Positions 26,658-33,944 of a DNA stretch of 64,000 bases are shown here, one piece after another. The notes under the pieces were generated by a model. The model was not told where the DNA came from. It saw only the letters and a program-made list of their open reading frames with translations, and made no database searches. Origin of the DNA: Flavobacteriaceae bacterium UJ101 (GTDB lineage Bacteria > Bacteroidota > Bacteroidia > Flavobacteriales > UJ101); the NCBI GenBank assembly GCA_001880285.1, contig CP016269.1:1126501-1190500 (forward strand). Direction: 5' to 3'. A program made the translations under genes and the position numbers. The stretch's first letter is position 1. The number at the start of each line of letters is the position of its first letter.

Positions 26658-26672
26658 AGGTAAAATTTACCT
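26658..26672. promoter_or_regulatory. Palindromic operator-like site ahead of the repressor gene
   Basis: AGGTAAA and TTTACCT form a perfect 7-bp inverted repeat around one base, 14 bases before the repressor-like gene. A near-identical palindrome (AGGTAAAAgTTTTACCT) lies at 27365-27381 before the integrase, which suggests one DNA-binding protein reads both. Confidence 0.55.
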
Positions 26673-26686
26673 ATGTATATAAATTG

Positions 26687-27058
26687 ATGAAAAAAAAATT
26701 CTCCAAAATAAAACTCAATATCTTAAAATATATTGAATATAAAGGATATAGTAAACGTAAAGTATATCTTGACACTGGCATTGCAAACGGCGTCCTAGAT
26801 AAGGAGACAGGGTTATCAGAAAAAAATATAGAACTGTTTATCTCTACTTATTCTGAAGTAAACCCTACTTGGCTTCTAACAGGAGAAGGAAATATGCTCA
26901 ATATCCCTTCTATTCCAGAAGATCTTCTTAGTAAAGAAAAAATGGTTGATCTGGTTAATTTTTTAATCAATAATGAAGATGAATTAATGCAATACCCTAT
27001 CTATAAGAATTATATTGAAAAATCCGTTTACAAATTTATTCACACTGAAAAAAAGTGA
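26687..27058 (+). CDS. Phage-repressor-like helix-turn-helix protein
   Basis: With the ATG at 26687 the protein has 123 residues; a TTG one codon upstream is an unlikely start. KIKLNILKYIEYKGYSKRKVYLDTGI followed by NPTWLLTGEGNML is the layout of small repressor-type HTH proteins of Bacteroidota prophages and integrative elements. The C-terminal half is a short helical region without a peptidase domain. It has a palindrome just upstream that is repeated before the integrase gene, so it probably represses itself and int. It lies outside the 13-bp att repeat, which is unexpected. Confidence 0.75.
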   Translation: MKKKFSKIKLNILKYIEYKGYSKRKVYLDTGIANGVLDKETGLSEKNIELFISTYSEVNPTWLLTGEGNMLNIPSIPEDLLSKEKMVDLVNFLINNEDELMQYPIYKNYIEKSVYKFIHTEKK

Positions 27059-27208
27059 CAATCTTGCTTTAAATCAGACTCATCAATTTAGAGATTATTT
27101 TTATGCTTCTAAATTTATTAATTAGTACTGCTTTAGTATCAGCAACTACATCTAGAATTTTTCTTGAAAGATTTCCTATTTTTGGATAAACTATTTTGAA
27201 TATAAGTT

Positions 27209-27221
27209 GTGCTCACGACTG
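27209..27221. repeat. Left attachment repeat of the tRNA-Leu element
   Basis: GTGCTCACGACTG is an exact 13-bp direct copy of 32915-32927, which is the 3' end of the tRNA-Leu gene (discriminator, acceptor strand and part of the T stem). This is what remains of the original tRNA 3' end after integration. Confidence 0.85.
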
Positions 27222-27364
27222 AAATACAAACAGTTACATATTTTTTTATTCAATTTTATGCAAACCTATACTATTACTTACCTCAATGTAATTAGAACTA
27301 ATATTCAATGTAAAGTAAAACATAGTTAAATCCACTATAATAAAGTTTATATCGGTAAAAATTG

Positions 27365-27381
27365 AGGTAAAAGTTTTACCT
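27365..27381. promoter_or_regulatory. Palindromic operator-like site ahead of the integrase
   Basis: AGGTAAAA and TTTTACCT form a perfect 8-bp inverted repeat around one base, 20 bases before the integrase ATG. It matches the palindrome at 26658-26672. Confidence 0.55.
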
Positions 27382-27401
27382 TAGTATAAAATTACATTAT
27401 T

Positions 27402-28700
27402 ATGACAGTACGATACTTTATTATTAAAACTAGCAAAGCTGAATATGTAAGTATTTATGTTCGTTTCTTAGGACATGATAGATATGATGAACGTACAGTA
27501 ACTGGATTAAAAATAAAAAAAGATCAATGGAGCGTAAAAGATCAAAAAGTTAAACCTAAAAGTATTGTACCTCAACGTGAATTTATAAACAACCATTTAA
27601 TACATCTTAAATCACATTTATATGATGCTTACAACGTAACTTATAATTCTAAAAGCTATATTAAAAAAAATTGGCTTAAAGATGAGGTAAACAAATATTT
27701 TGGTAGAGCTAAAAAAGATGAAACTTATAAAATATACTTTACTGATTGGGTTGGCAAATTCATACAAGATTCACATAAAAGATTAAAAAAAGATGGTAAT
27801 GGCACAATTTCATTATCCACTCAAAAATACTATAAAACAGTGTATAATAAGCTTATTCAATACGAAAAGTATAAAAAAATCAAACTGAGATTTGAAGATA
27901 TTAATTTAAAATTCTATGAAGATATAGTATTTTATTTAAGAGAAGATCAAAAGCTTAATAATAACACTATTGGTGGAACAATTAATAAAATTAAATTATT
28001 CTGCAAACAAATAGAGTTACAAGGCTTACCAATAAACATACAGTATAAAGAATTTAAAGCCCCTAGTAACAAAACATTTGACACCTACTTAAATGAAGAT
28101 GAAATCAATAAAATATTTCATTACGATTTTAGTAAACAACCTAGTTTAGATAATGCACGTGATTTATTTATTATTGGATTATGGACTGGTTTAAGAATTT
28201 CAGATTTTATGCGTTTAAAAGATTTAAATATAAACGAAGAATTTATTGAAATAACAACGCAAAAAAATGATGAACCTGTAATTATACCTATGCATAAACA
28301 AATTAAAAGCATCCTAAAAAAATATAATGATGATTTACCTTATAAAATATCAGATCAGAAATTCAATAAACACATAAAAAGAATTTGTAAAATTGTTGGA
28401 ATAGATCAAAAAATCAAAGGTTCTAAAATGAATTCAATAACCAAACGTAAAGAAGTGGGAATATATCATAAATATGAGCTTATAGCCAGCCACGCATGCC
28501 GTAGGTCTTTTGCTTCTAATTTATACGGTAAATTACCCAATATGGTTATTATGAGTATTACTACACATAAAACAGAAGCTCAATTTTTAAAATATATTAA
28601 GATAACCAAACAAGAACATGCTAATACCTTAAAAGAATTTTGGGCTAAGCAAAAAGAAGAAAATAAATACGAAAGTGTAACTATGAAAATTGTTAAGTAA
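27402..28700 (+). CDS. int: Tyrosine recombinase / integrase
   Basis: The 432-residue protein has an N-terminal arm-binding part, a SAM-like core-binding domain (about residues 110-215) and a C-terminal catalytic domain. The catalytic residues seen are Arg265 in GLWTGLRISD, His364 and Arg367 in HACRRSF, His389 in TTHKTEAQF and the nucleophile Tyr398 in LKYIK. Lys288 may be the beta-strand lysine. It would integrate and excise the element at the tRNA-Leu 3' end, and it lies 180 bases from the left attachment site. A palindrome 20 bases upstream may be the repressor site. Confidence 0.95.
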   Translation: MTVRYFIIKTSKAEYVSIYVRFLGHDRYDERTVTGLKIKKDQWSVKDQKVKPKSIVPQREFINNHLIHLKSHLYDAYNVTYNSKSYIKKNWLKDEVNKYFGRAKKDETYKIYFTDWVGKFIQDSHKRLKKDGNGTISLSTQKYYKTVYNKLIQYEKYKKIKLRFEDINLKFYEDIVFYLREDQKLNNNTIGGTINKIKLFCKQIELQGLPINIQYKEFKAPSNKTFDTYLNEDEINKIFHYDFSKQPSLDNARDLFIIGLWTGLRISDFMRLKDLNINEEFIEITTQKNDEPVIIPMHKQIKSILKKYNDDLPYKISDQKFNKHIKRICKIVGIDQKIKGSKMNSITKRKEVGIYHKYELIASHACRRSFASNLYGKLPNMVIMSITTHKTEAQFLKYIKITKQEHANTLKEFWAKQKEENKYESVTMKIVK

Positions 28701-28715
28701 TTAAAATTAAAAAGC

Positions 28716-29768
28716 ATGAGTCAAGAATGGTATAAAGATTATGAAACAAAAGTTAAAAATTTCTTTTATTTATCAAAAAAATGGAGTGTTACAACTAGTA
28801 CAAAAGAAATACCTTATCCAATCAAAATGTTTGAAAAACTTAACCTTTTACCTTATGATAGTAATAATAAAATTTTAATTCAAGATGAACTTAATGATTT
28901 TAAAACAAAATTATATGACAAATTAACCAGTACTAGTAATAATTCAGAAATAATATTAATGGATTTAGAAAATAGTTTTATACCTTTTATAATTGAATAC
29001 AAAGAATGGTATAGAACTAATGAAAGTTTATTAAAAAAATTCGAACCCTATTCTCCATATAAATTTATGCATGGAGAAATTATTGATTTAGAAAAAGAAT
29101 TACTAAAATATTTAAATAAGTATAATATGGTATTTAATGACTTCTCAGATTTTACAGATCATTATAAACAATATAGTAATATTATTACTATTGATAATAC
29201 AGGGAATGCATTATCTAAATATAAAAATATTAAATCACAATCACAAAACATGGAAACACCTACAGAATACGAAAAGATAAAAGAAAAAGTAGAAAGTGGG
29301 CTTCATCATTTTAAAGAAAAAATTAACGTGTATTTTTCTGAACGTCAATATTGTAATAACACCCAACTTAAATATGACAAAGAGTTTCATAGATTACTAA
29401 ATTTTTACTTTAAATATAAAGAACTTTATAATCAAATTGATACACCGACAAAAATTAATGATGATAAAAAACAATACGAGTGGTGGTTTCAAGTGGGCTT
29501 ATTATTTGCAACTGGTGAGATAAATAAGCTAATGGATGAATATGACCAGAATGCAACTAAGCTTGCAAAAGGTTATTTTCAAAATGAAAATGCAACACGT
29601 CCATGGATTTCATCTACGTATAATAATAATGACAACAATAAAAACCTTTATAATTATCAAAACTTCGATAAAATTAAAAAACTTATGAATCATTGTGAAC
29701 AAGAAGATATTATAACTTGCGAAAAGTTTAAATCACATTGTGATAAAATTAAGTATGATTTAGAATAA
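28716..29768 (+). CDS. Unknown element protein of 350 residues
   Basis: The protein is soluble and acidic-basic mixed, with many Asn, Lys and Tyr residues. It has no signal peptide, no membrane segment and no motif I recognise. It contains helical stretches such as KFMHGEIIDLEKELLKYLNKYN and EYEKIKEKVESGLHHFKEKIN, then a tract WWFQVGLLFATGEINKLMDEYDQNATKLA that may be the conserved core. It follows the integrase by 15 bases and is probably cotranscribed with it. The low-complexity NNNDNNKN tract near the C-terminus is a linker. No function is proposed. Confidence 0.7.
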   Translation: MSQEWYKDYETKVKNFFYLSKKWSVTTSTKEIPYPIKMFEKLNLLPYDSNNKILIQDELNDFKTKLYDKLTSTSNNSEIILMDLENSFIPFIIEYKEWYRTNESLLKKFEPYSPYKFMHGEIIDLEKELLKYLNKYNMVFNDFSDFTDHYKQYSNIITIDNTGNALSKYKNIKSQSQNMETPTEYEKIKEKVESGLHHFKEKINVYFSERQYCNNTQLKYDKEFHRLLNFYFKYKELYNQIDTPTKINDDKKQYEWWFQVGLLFATGEINKLMDEYDQNATKLAKGYFQNENATRPWISSTYNNNDNNKNLYNYQNFDKIKKLMNHCEQEDIITCEKFKSHCDKIKYDLE

Positions 29769-29780
29769 AATAAAAATATC

Positions 29781-29839
29781 CGTACTCAGTACGTACCAGT
29801 ACAAGTATAGTACTATGAAGTAATATTTAATATTGCTTC
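29781..29839. promoter_or_regulatory. Cluster of three palindromes and five GTAC steps before the excisionase-like gene
   Basis: CGTACTCAGTACG (29781-29793) and ATAGTACTAT (29807-29816) are perfect palindromes. GAAGTAATATT and AATATTGCTTC (29817-29827 and 29829-29839) pair with one G-T. GTAC occurs five times in about 33 bases. The cluster ends exactly at the next ATG. It could be the operator or replication origin of the element. Confidence 0.5.
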
Positions 29840-30133
29840 ATGAAATTATTCATTTCAGAAACGACAGCAGAAGAGTTAGTAAGCACGTTTCAAATTAAGG
29901 TAAAAGAGGTAATACAAGAAGAGGTAAATAAATTTAAACCTCAACAAAAGCAAGAATTAAAATTCTACACACGTAAAGAGGTTTGCAAGCTTCTTGGTAT
30001 TTCATTAGTAACGCTTAGTAGTTACATTGATAAAGGCGTTATATCATGTAATAGAATTGGCAAAAATATCCGTTTTACTGATAAACATATTACAGATGCT
30101 TTAATAGATATTAATAACAAAAAAACCGCCTAA
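29840..30133 (+). CDS. Excisionase-like helix-turn-helix protein
   Basis: The 97-residue protein has a C-terminal winged HTH of the MerR/excisionase type: YTRKEVCKLLGISLVTLSSYIDKGVISCNRIGKNIRF. This is the domain-17-type HTH common beside replication and recombination genes in Bacteroidota elements. The N-terminal 45 residues form a helix rich in Glu, Lys and Gln. It may direct excision or control the genes that follow. The palindrome cluster directly upstream is a likely target. Confidence 0.82.
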   Translation: MKLFISETTAEELVSTFQIKVKEVIQEEVNKFKPQQKQELKFYTRKEVCKLLGISLVTLSSYIDKGVISCNRIGKNIRFTDKHITDALIDINNKKTA

Positions 30134-30136
30134 GCT

Positions 30137-30511
30137 ATGAAAAATAAAAATTTTCAAAAAAAAGGCGATCTTAACTTATTCTGTGACAAGAACAAAGTTA
30201 AGGAATTATATCTAAATAGCATTGTAGAGAATACGTTAAAAAAGTTGGACTATGAAACTATTGAAGATTTTAAACGTCAATATACCGAAGAACGAATATT
30301 TGAACTAGCATTAAAGAACAATACTACAACTACAACCGCAGTATGTCATGCTTTTAGTATTGAGCAGAAAAATGCTACACGCTACAAACGAAACTTAGAA
30401 GAAGCTAATCGTCTAATTGTATTGATACCACGTAGCAAAAGGAAACGTTGCCCTATCACTGGTTTCATTGCAAGTTTCCTAACTACTAATACAAACTTAA
30501 TCAACAACTAA
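30137..30511 (+). CDS. Small basic element protein, possibly HTH
   Basis: The 124-residue protein starts three bases after the excisionase-like gene stops, so the two are coupled. The segment IFELALKNNTTTTTAVCHAFSIEQKNATRYKRNLEEA looks like a helix-turn-helix in which TTAVCHAF and NATRYKRNLE are the helices. It resembles phage-type proteins that decide between host genes by pairing DNA-binding to a short tail, but no family is assigned. The C-terminus is RKRCPITGFIASFLTTN. Confidence 0.65.
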   Translation: MKNKNFQKKGDLNLFCDKNKVKELYLNSIVENTLKKLDYETIEDFKRQYTEERIFELALKNNTTTTTAVCHAFSIEQKNATRYKRNLEEANRLIVLIPRSKRKRCPITGFIASFLTTNTNLINN

Positions 30512-30513
30512 AC

Positions 30514-31407
30514 GTGATTGATTTTATCAAAGCACGTATTATTAACACAAATGAGCAAATCCTCTTAACTAATGATTTGCTCAATTTCACTCAAACATCT
30601 AAAATAAATGATACGACAAATAAAAAAGAAGTTATCCGAAAACAGGCTAAATATCGAGCTATTACTATTACTATTTTTAAAAATAATCAAATTATTATTA
30701 GCGGGTCACTTCATAAATATTTTGCTCACATGATGGATATAAAAGCACCAATAGCATCAAATAAAAAAAATGATTTTAATGGCTTTGATTTTAAATATTC
30801 CATGTTGGTTAAGGTACTAGATGATTTAAAAAATAAATTTAAAATACCATTAGAAAACTATGTATTGCAAAATATTGAGTTTGGTGTTAATATAAAGCCT
30901 CCTATTGCTTCAAATTTAATTTTAGATAATCTAATTCTGCATAATGGTATAAGCTTTATAGAGCCAATTAAAAACTACAAGCAAGCCGACCATTTTGAAT
31001 ATAAAATAAAAATCTATGATAAAGCAAAGCAGTATCAATTAAATGAACCATGCATTAGAATAGAAAATAAATATGTTAAAATGAGAAAGGCAAATAAAAT
31101 GGGAATTTATAACCTCAGCCACTTAGGTAATTTAAAAATACTTGATAAATTACAAGTTGATTTATTAGAGCGTTTTAATGAAATTCTAATTTATGATGCT
31201 ACAATTGATAAGAGTAAATTAACACAAAGGCAAAAAATAAAGCTAAAAGATTATTGTAACTCTAATTATTGGCTAAGCTTAAAATCCACAAATAGACATA
31301 GACCAAAACAAAGGTATTTAAGTATTGTTAAAAATCATTCAACTGATATTAAAGAAACACTCTTTGAAATAATTGAAGATAAAACGCATTATTTAATTTC
31401 TGCATAA
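30514..31407 (+). CDS. Probable replication initiator of the element (phage gene II/X-like)
   Basis: The 297-residue protein starts at GTG three bases after the previous stop. The stretch KIKIYDKAKQY followed about ten residues on by PCIRIENKYVKM and later YNLSHLGNL recalls the KxYDKxxEx...LRIExR pattern of rolling-circle initiators of filamentous phages and related elements (phage II/X or RepT-like families). No clear HUH motif is visible, so a nicking activity is not shown. It would start replication of the excised circle. This is a resemblance in motif order, not a search result. Confidence 0.5.
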   Translation: MIDFIKARIINTNEQILLTNDLLNFTQTSKINDTTNKKEVIRKQAKYRAITITIFKNNQIIISGSLHKYFAHMMDIKAPIASNKKNDFNGFDFKYSMLVKVLDDLKNKFKIPLENYVLQNIEFGVNIKPPIASNLILDNLILHNGISFIEPIKNYKQADHFEYKIKIYDKAKQYQLNEPCIRIENKYVKMRKANKMGIYNLSHLGNLKILDKLQVDLLERFNEILIYDATIDKSKLTQRQKIKLKDYCNSNYWLSLKSTNRHRPKQRYLSIVKNHSTDIKETLFEIIEDKTHYLISA

Positions 31408-31466
31408 AGATACACACCTAGTAATATAAAGTGTATTTTTATGCTACTAAATATGAAATACAATAA

Positions 31467-32180
31467 ATGGAAAAGACAAAGGATTTTAGTGACTTATTCG
31501 AGTCAACCAATAATGAAAATAATAAGATAAATTTAAAAAGGCTAATCACTCATGAATTAGGTCATTATGTAACAAATTACTTGATTCATAAAAATATTGA
31601 TGATGACCAATTCAAACCTACCGAAATATTTATTAATCCAAGTACAGATGGTGGAGGTGTTAAATGTGGAGACTTACCTTATGGTAAACTTAATAATAAT
31701 CAAAAATATTATAATCTAATTTCTACTATGGCTGGAATAATTTTTGAATCTGTAATATTAGATAATGATCAAATTTTAGAGTATTTAGATATTAATAAAA
31801 TTCAATATAATATAACCAACAATAGTAATGATTTTTCACGATATTATAGACCTTTAGCAATTAGTGATATAAGTATTATTAAGGTGTATTCTAATAATCA
31901 TGATTTTTATGGCAAGGAATTAATATTTAATTATGTCAAATTACTAGATGAAGATTTTAAAAAATTAATTTCTAAAATTGCATCTGAATATACTAATGAG
32001 ATTTTGAATAATAATGATAATGAATTATTATTCAAAACAGGAAATGAGTCAATAACAAAATATAATTTTAATTTAGATATTTTAAATAAAAAAATATTTG
32101 AAAATGATTCTATTAATACGTTTAGAATAAATTTCAATCAATTTATTAATGATAATTTAAATAACTTCGTTAACAATTAA
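31467..32180 (+). CDS. Stand-alone zinc peptidase-like protein resembling the FtsH M41 domain
   Basis: The 237-residue protein has HELGH at residues 29-33 (His29, Glu30, His33), then DGGGVKCG at 61-68, TMAGIIFES at 88-95 and NSNDFSRYY at 119-127. In FtsH-type (M41) proteases HEAGH is followed by a GG(R)xAE helix and by SND, whose Asp is the third zinc ligand, in this order. No AAA ATPase part is present and there is no signal peptide. It may be a cytoplasmic toxin, anti-defence or defence peptidase, or a zinc-binding scaffold. It is the element's main cargo candidate. Confidence 0.6.
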   Translation: MEKTKDFSDLFESTNNENNKINLKRLITHELGHYVTNYLIHKNIDDDQFKPTEIFINPSTDGGGVKCGDLPYGKLNNNQKYYNLISTMAGIIFESVILDNDQILEYLDINKIQYNITNNSNDFSRYYRPLAISDISIIKVYSNNHDFYGKELIFNYVKLLDEDFKKLISKIASEYTNEILNNNDNELLFKTGNESITKYNFNLDILNKKIFENDSINTFRINFNQFINDNLNNFVNN

Positions 32181-32200
32181 GGTTATTAATTCTAATTTAA

Positions 32201-32824
32201 AGTAATAACATCGGACGTATAGGAACATATCCAACTACTATAGAACAATATAAAAGAATCAGTATCTCATATTTTAAAAAAAATGGTATACTTGATAAGA
32301 ATGTTTATAATGCAACAGGAACTATACAGTATACAAGAAATAATGAGCCATCTGGTTCTGTAGGATATGAATTTAACAGAACAAAGAAAGGTTTATGTAC
32401 AATACGGTTTTATTATACTATATCAAATAGGTACTTAGATGAAAAAAGAGATATAAGCTTTACAGTACAGTTAATTAAATTAAAATCTAATCTTAACAAC
32501 TCATACCGCTATTACTTTAAATGCCCTAAAACAGGTCTTAAATGCATTTATTTATACGAATCAAACTCGCATGAATATTTCCTCCATCGAAGCTGTGCTA
32601 ATGCTTATTACGAAAGTCAAATAAGAAGTAAAAACTATAGAAGATTAGATAAATTATATTCTAACATATTTAGATTTGAAAATAATGAGTTTGGTAATAG
32701 ATATGAAAAGTACAGAAAAAAATATTATAAGGGTAAATTAACTAAGTGGTATAAGAAGTATTTAGATGAAGAAAATAAATATAATTCATTTATTATAGCT
32801 GGTGGACTTAAACAAATAATATAG
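32201..32824 (+). CDS. 207-codon open frame without any ATG, GTG or TTG codon
   Basis: The frame is open from a TAA at 32198 to the TAG at 32822 and encodes SNNIGRIGTYPTTIEQYKRI onward, with CPKTGLKC (a zinc-knuckle-like pair), SHEYFLHRSC and a basic C-terminus. I read every codon: none is a standard start and the protein has no methionine. The N-terminus GRIGTYPTTIEQYK resembles a short protein family I recall from Bacteroidota mobile elements, where it begins with Met close to this point. So either the start codon was lost (TAA now sits where ATG would be) or a rare start such as ATC or ATA is used. Confidence 0.6.
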   Translation, partial: SNNIGRIGTYPTTIEQYKRISISYFKKNGILDKNVYNATGTIQYTRNNEPSGSVGYEFNRTKKGLCTIRFYYTISNRYLDEKRDISFTVQLIKLKSNLNNSYRYYFKCPKTGLKCIYLYESNSHEYFLHRSCANAYYESQIRSKNYRRLDKLYSNIFRFENNEFGNRYEKYRKKYYKGKLTKWYKKYLDEENKYNSFIIAGGLKQII

Positions 32825-32914
32825 ATTTAATTTATTACAATGTAAAAAAGTCGGTAAAAAATCAATTGAATATCATTTAAATAATTGAAAAACAATACAT
32901 TAATAACAATATGA

Positions 32915-32927
32915 GTGCTCACGACTG
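32915..32927. repeat. Right attachment repeat within tRNA-Leu
   Basis: GTGCTCACGACTG is the second copy of the 13-bp att repeat. It covers the discriminator base, the 3' acceptor strand and the start of the T stem of the tRNA gene on the minus strand. Confidence 0.85.
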
Positions 32928-32999
32928 GATTCGAACCAGCACACGCATAAGCGCACCACCCCCTCAAGATGGCGTGTCTACCAATTCCACCACGTGAGC
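32916..32999 (-). tRNA. tRNA-Leu (anticodon GAG)
   Basis: The 84-base minus-strand sequence folds as a class II tRNA. The acceptor arms are GCTCACG and CGTGAGC with discriminator A, the D arm has GGTAGACAC, the anticodon stem CCATC/GGTGG encloses TTGAGGG with GAG at 32963-32965, a variable arm follows, and the T arm is TGCTGGTTCGAATCCAGT. The CCA is not encoded. A TATATTTG promoter element lies 14 bases upstream. Its 3' end is the integration target of the element. Confidence 0.95.
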
Positions 33000-33013
33000 A
33001 TAAAAGTAGATTA

Positions 33014-33021
33014 CAAATATA
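33014..33021 (-). promoter_or_regulatory. tRNA-Leu -7 promoter element
   Basis: The minus strand reads TATATTTG, matching TAnnTTTG, 14 bases before the 5' end of the tRNA. Confidence 0.45.
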
Positions 33022-33066
33022 TCATTTTATCTAAATTTTACGTTTATATTAGCATAAAAAATTGAT

Positions 33067-33891
33067 ATGAAAAAGTTCGTTATCGGAATCTTTGTTCTTT
33101 CATTTAACTGGGTTTGGTCTCAAGAAAATATCCAAATTCAAAAGCTATCTGAACCACAAACATTTTATATTGCTAGTAGAACCAATTTAAATGGTGGCAA
33201 ATCAAGAGTATGCAAATATATTGCACTTCCTGAAAACACTGTAAAATGGGGATTTAGTATCTCTACTAATAAGGCTAAAGGAGGACAAACAGTTACCAAC
33301 AATTTAAATTTATTAAGTCAAACCATAGGAAATTTAGACTCTAACATAACTTCTACCAAAGAAATTAGTGTTCCACAAGGAGACTCTTTTATTCAAACTT
33401 TTATTGTTGACAAAAAGAATCGAGATTTATTTTTATCTCAAAACTCAATTAGCGATTGGAAAATTAAAGATCCTGTAAAAAGTTTACATTATTTAGGAGA
33501 AGGTTTATTAGACCAAGTAAAACAAGGGATTGCTTTCATTACAGAAGAAACAACTGGGTCATGGTATTTGTGTATGCGAAATCCTGATAGATTATATGGG
33601 ATTAATGCCAATGTAGAAACTATTGCTTATGTTTCCTCTAATCAAGATACTATTGTAAATAAAATAGAGGCACAGTCGGTCTTATCCAAAGAAGTAGATG
33701 AATTAACGGCCTTACAAAATGAATCTATTAACTACTGGATAAAAAAGGATCATAAAAAAGCTAAGAAAGTTTATAAAGAATACCGATCAAAAGGAGGCAA
33801 TAATCAAACTTATAAAACGGTATTAGAAAAAGCGATTCAAACACATCAAATTGATGATAAAAAGATAAAACGTTTTCTCAAAAAATTATAA
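33067..33891 (+). CDS. Secreted protein of unknown function
   Basis: The 274-residue protein has a signal peptide ending VWSQ and a single soluble domain. About residues 25-180 look beta-rich and contain the pair CKYIALPENT and WYLCMRNPD, whose cysteines could pair. The C-terminal 60 residues are helical and lysine-rich. It has no sorting tail or lipobox. A shared terminator separates it from the convergent tonB gene. No family is recognised. Confidence 0.7.
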   Translation: MKKFVIGIFVLSFNWVWSQENIQIQKLSEPQTFYIASRTNLNGGKSRVCKYIALPENTVKWGFSISTNKAKGGQTVTNNLNLLSQTIGNLDSNITSTKEISVPQGDSFIQTFIVDKKNRDLFLSQNSISDWKIKDPVKSLHYLGEGLLDQVKQGIAFITEETTGSWYLCMRNPDRLYGINANVETIAYVSSNQDTIVNKIEAQSVLSKEVDELTALQNESINYWIKKDHKKAKKVYKEYRSKGGNNQTYKTVLEKAIQTHQIDDKKIKRFLKKL

Positions 33892-33895
33892 ATAA

Positions 33896-33926
33896 AAAGA
33901 TCCCGAAAATTTCGGGATCTTCTTTT
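33896..33926. terminator. Bidirectional terminator between the secreted-protein gene and tonB
   Basis: AGATCCCGAAA (33899-33909) and TTTCGGGATCT (33911-33921) form an 11-bp perfect stem around a single base, with a U tract mainly on the minus strand. Confidence 0.8.
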
Positions 33927-33944
33927 ATATATATAAAATATATT

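Larger units (their letters stand above)
27059..27401. other. Gap between repressor and integrase holding the left attachment site
   Basis: No gene was found in these 343 bases. They contain the left copy of the 13-bp att repeat (27209-27221) and the integrase operator-like palindrome (27365-27381). A minus-strand stretch of about 47 open codons (27070-27210) lacks a start and looks like chance or debris. Confidence 0.6.
27209..32927. mobile_element. 5.7 kb integrative element in the 3' end of tRNA-Leu(GAG)
   Basis: The element is bounded by a 13-bp direct repeat whose right copy is the tRNA 3' end. It carries a tyrosine integrase next to its left end, an excisionase-like HTH protein, a probable replication initiator, and several unknown genes, all on the plus strand. 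Its genes are visibly richer in A and T than the neighbours. The small size and lack of conjugation or capsid genes suggest a phage satellite, a minimal integrative plasmid or an inovirus relative. The repressor gene at 26687 lies just outside, perhaps a remnant of a second element at the same site. Confidence 0.85.

Noticed and set aside
27070-27210. Minus-strand open stretch of about 47 codons before the left att site
   Set aside because: It has no start codon until its last few residues and ends in a stop near the repressor gene; probably chance in AT-rich DNA.
31931-32137. Minus-strand frame of 68 codons inside the M41-like gene
   Set aside because: It is a shadow of the plus-strand coding frame.
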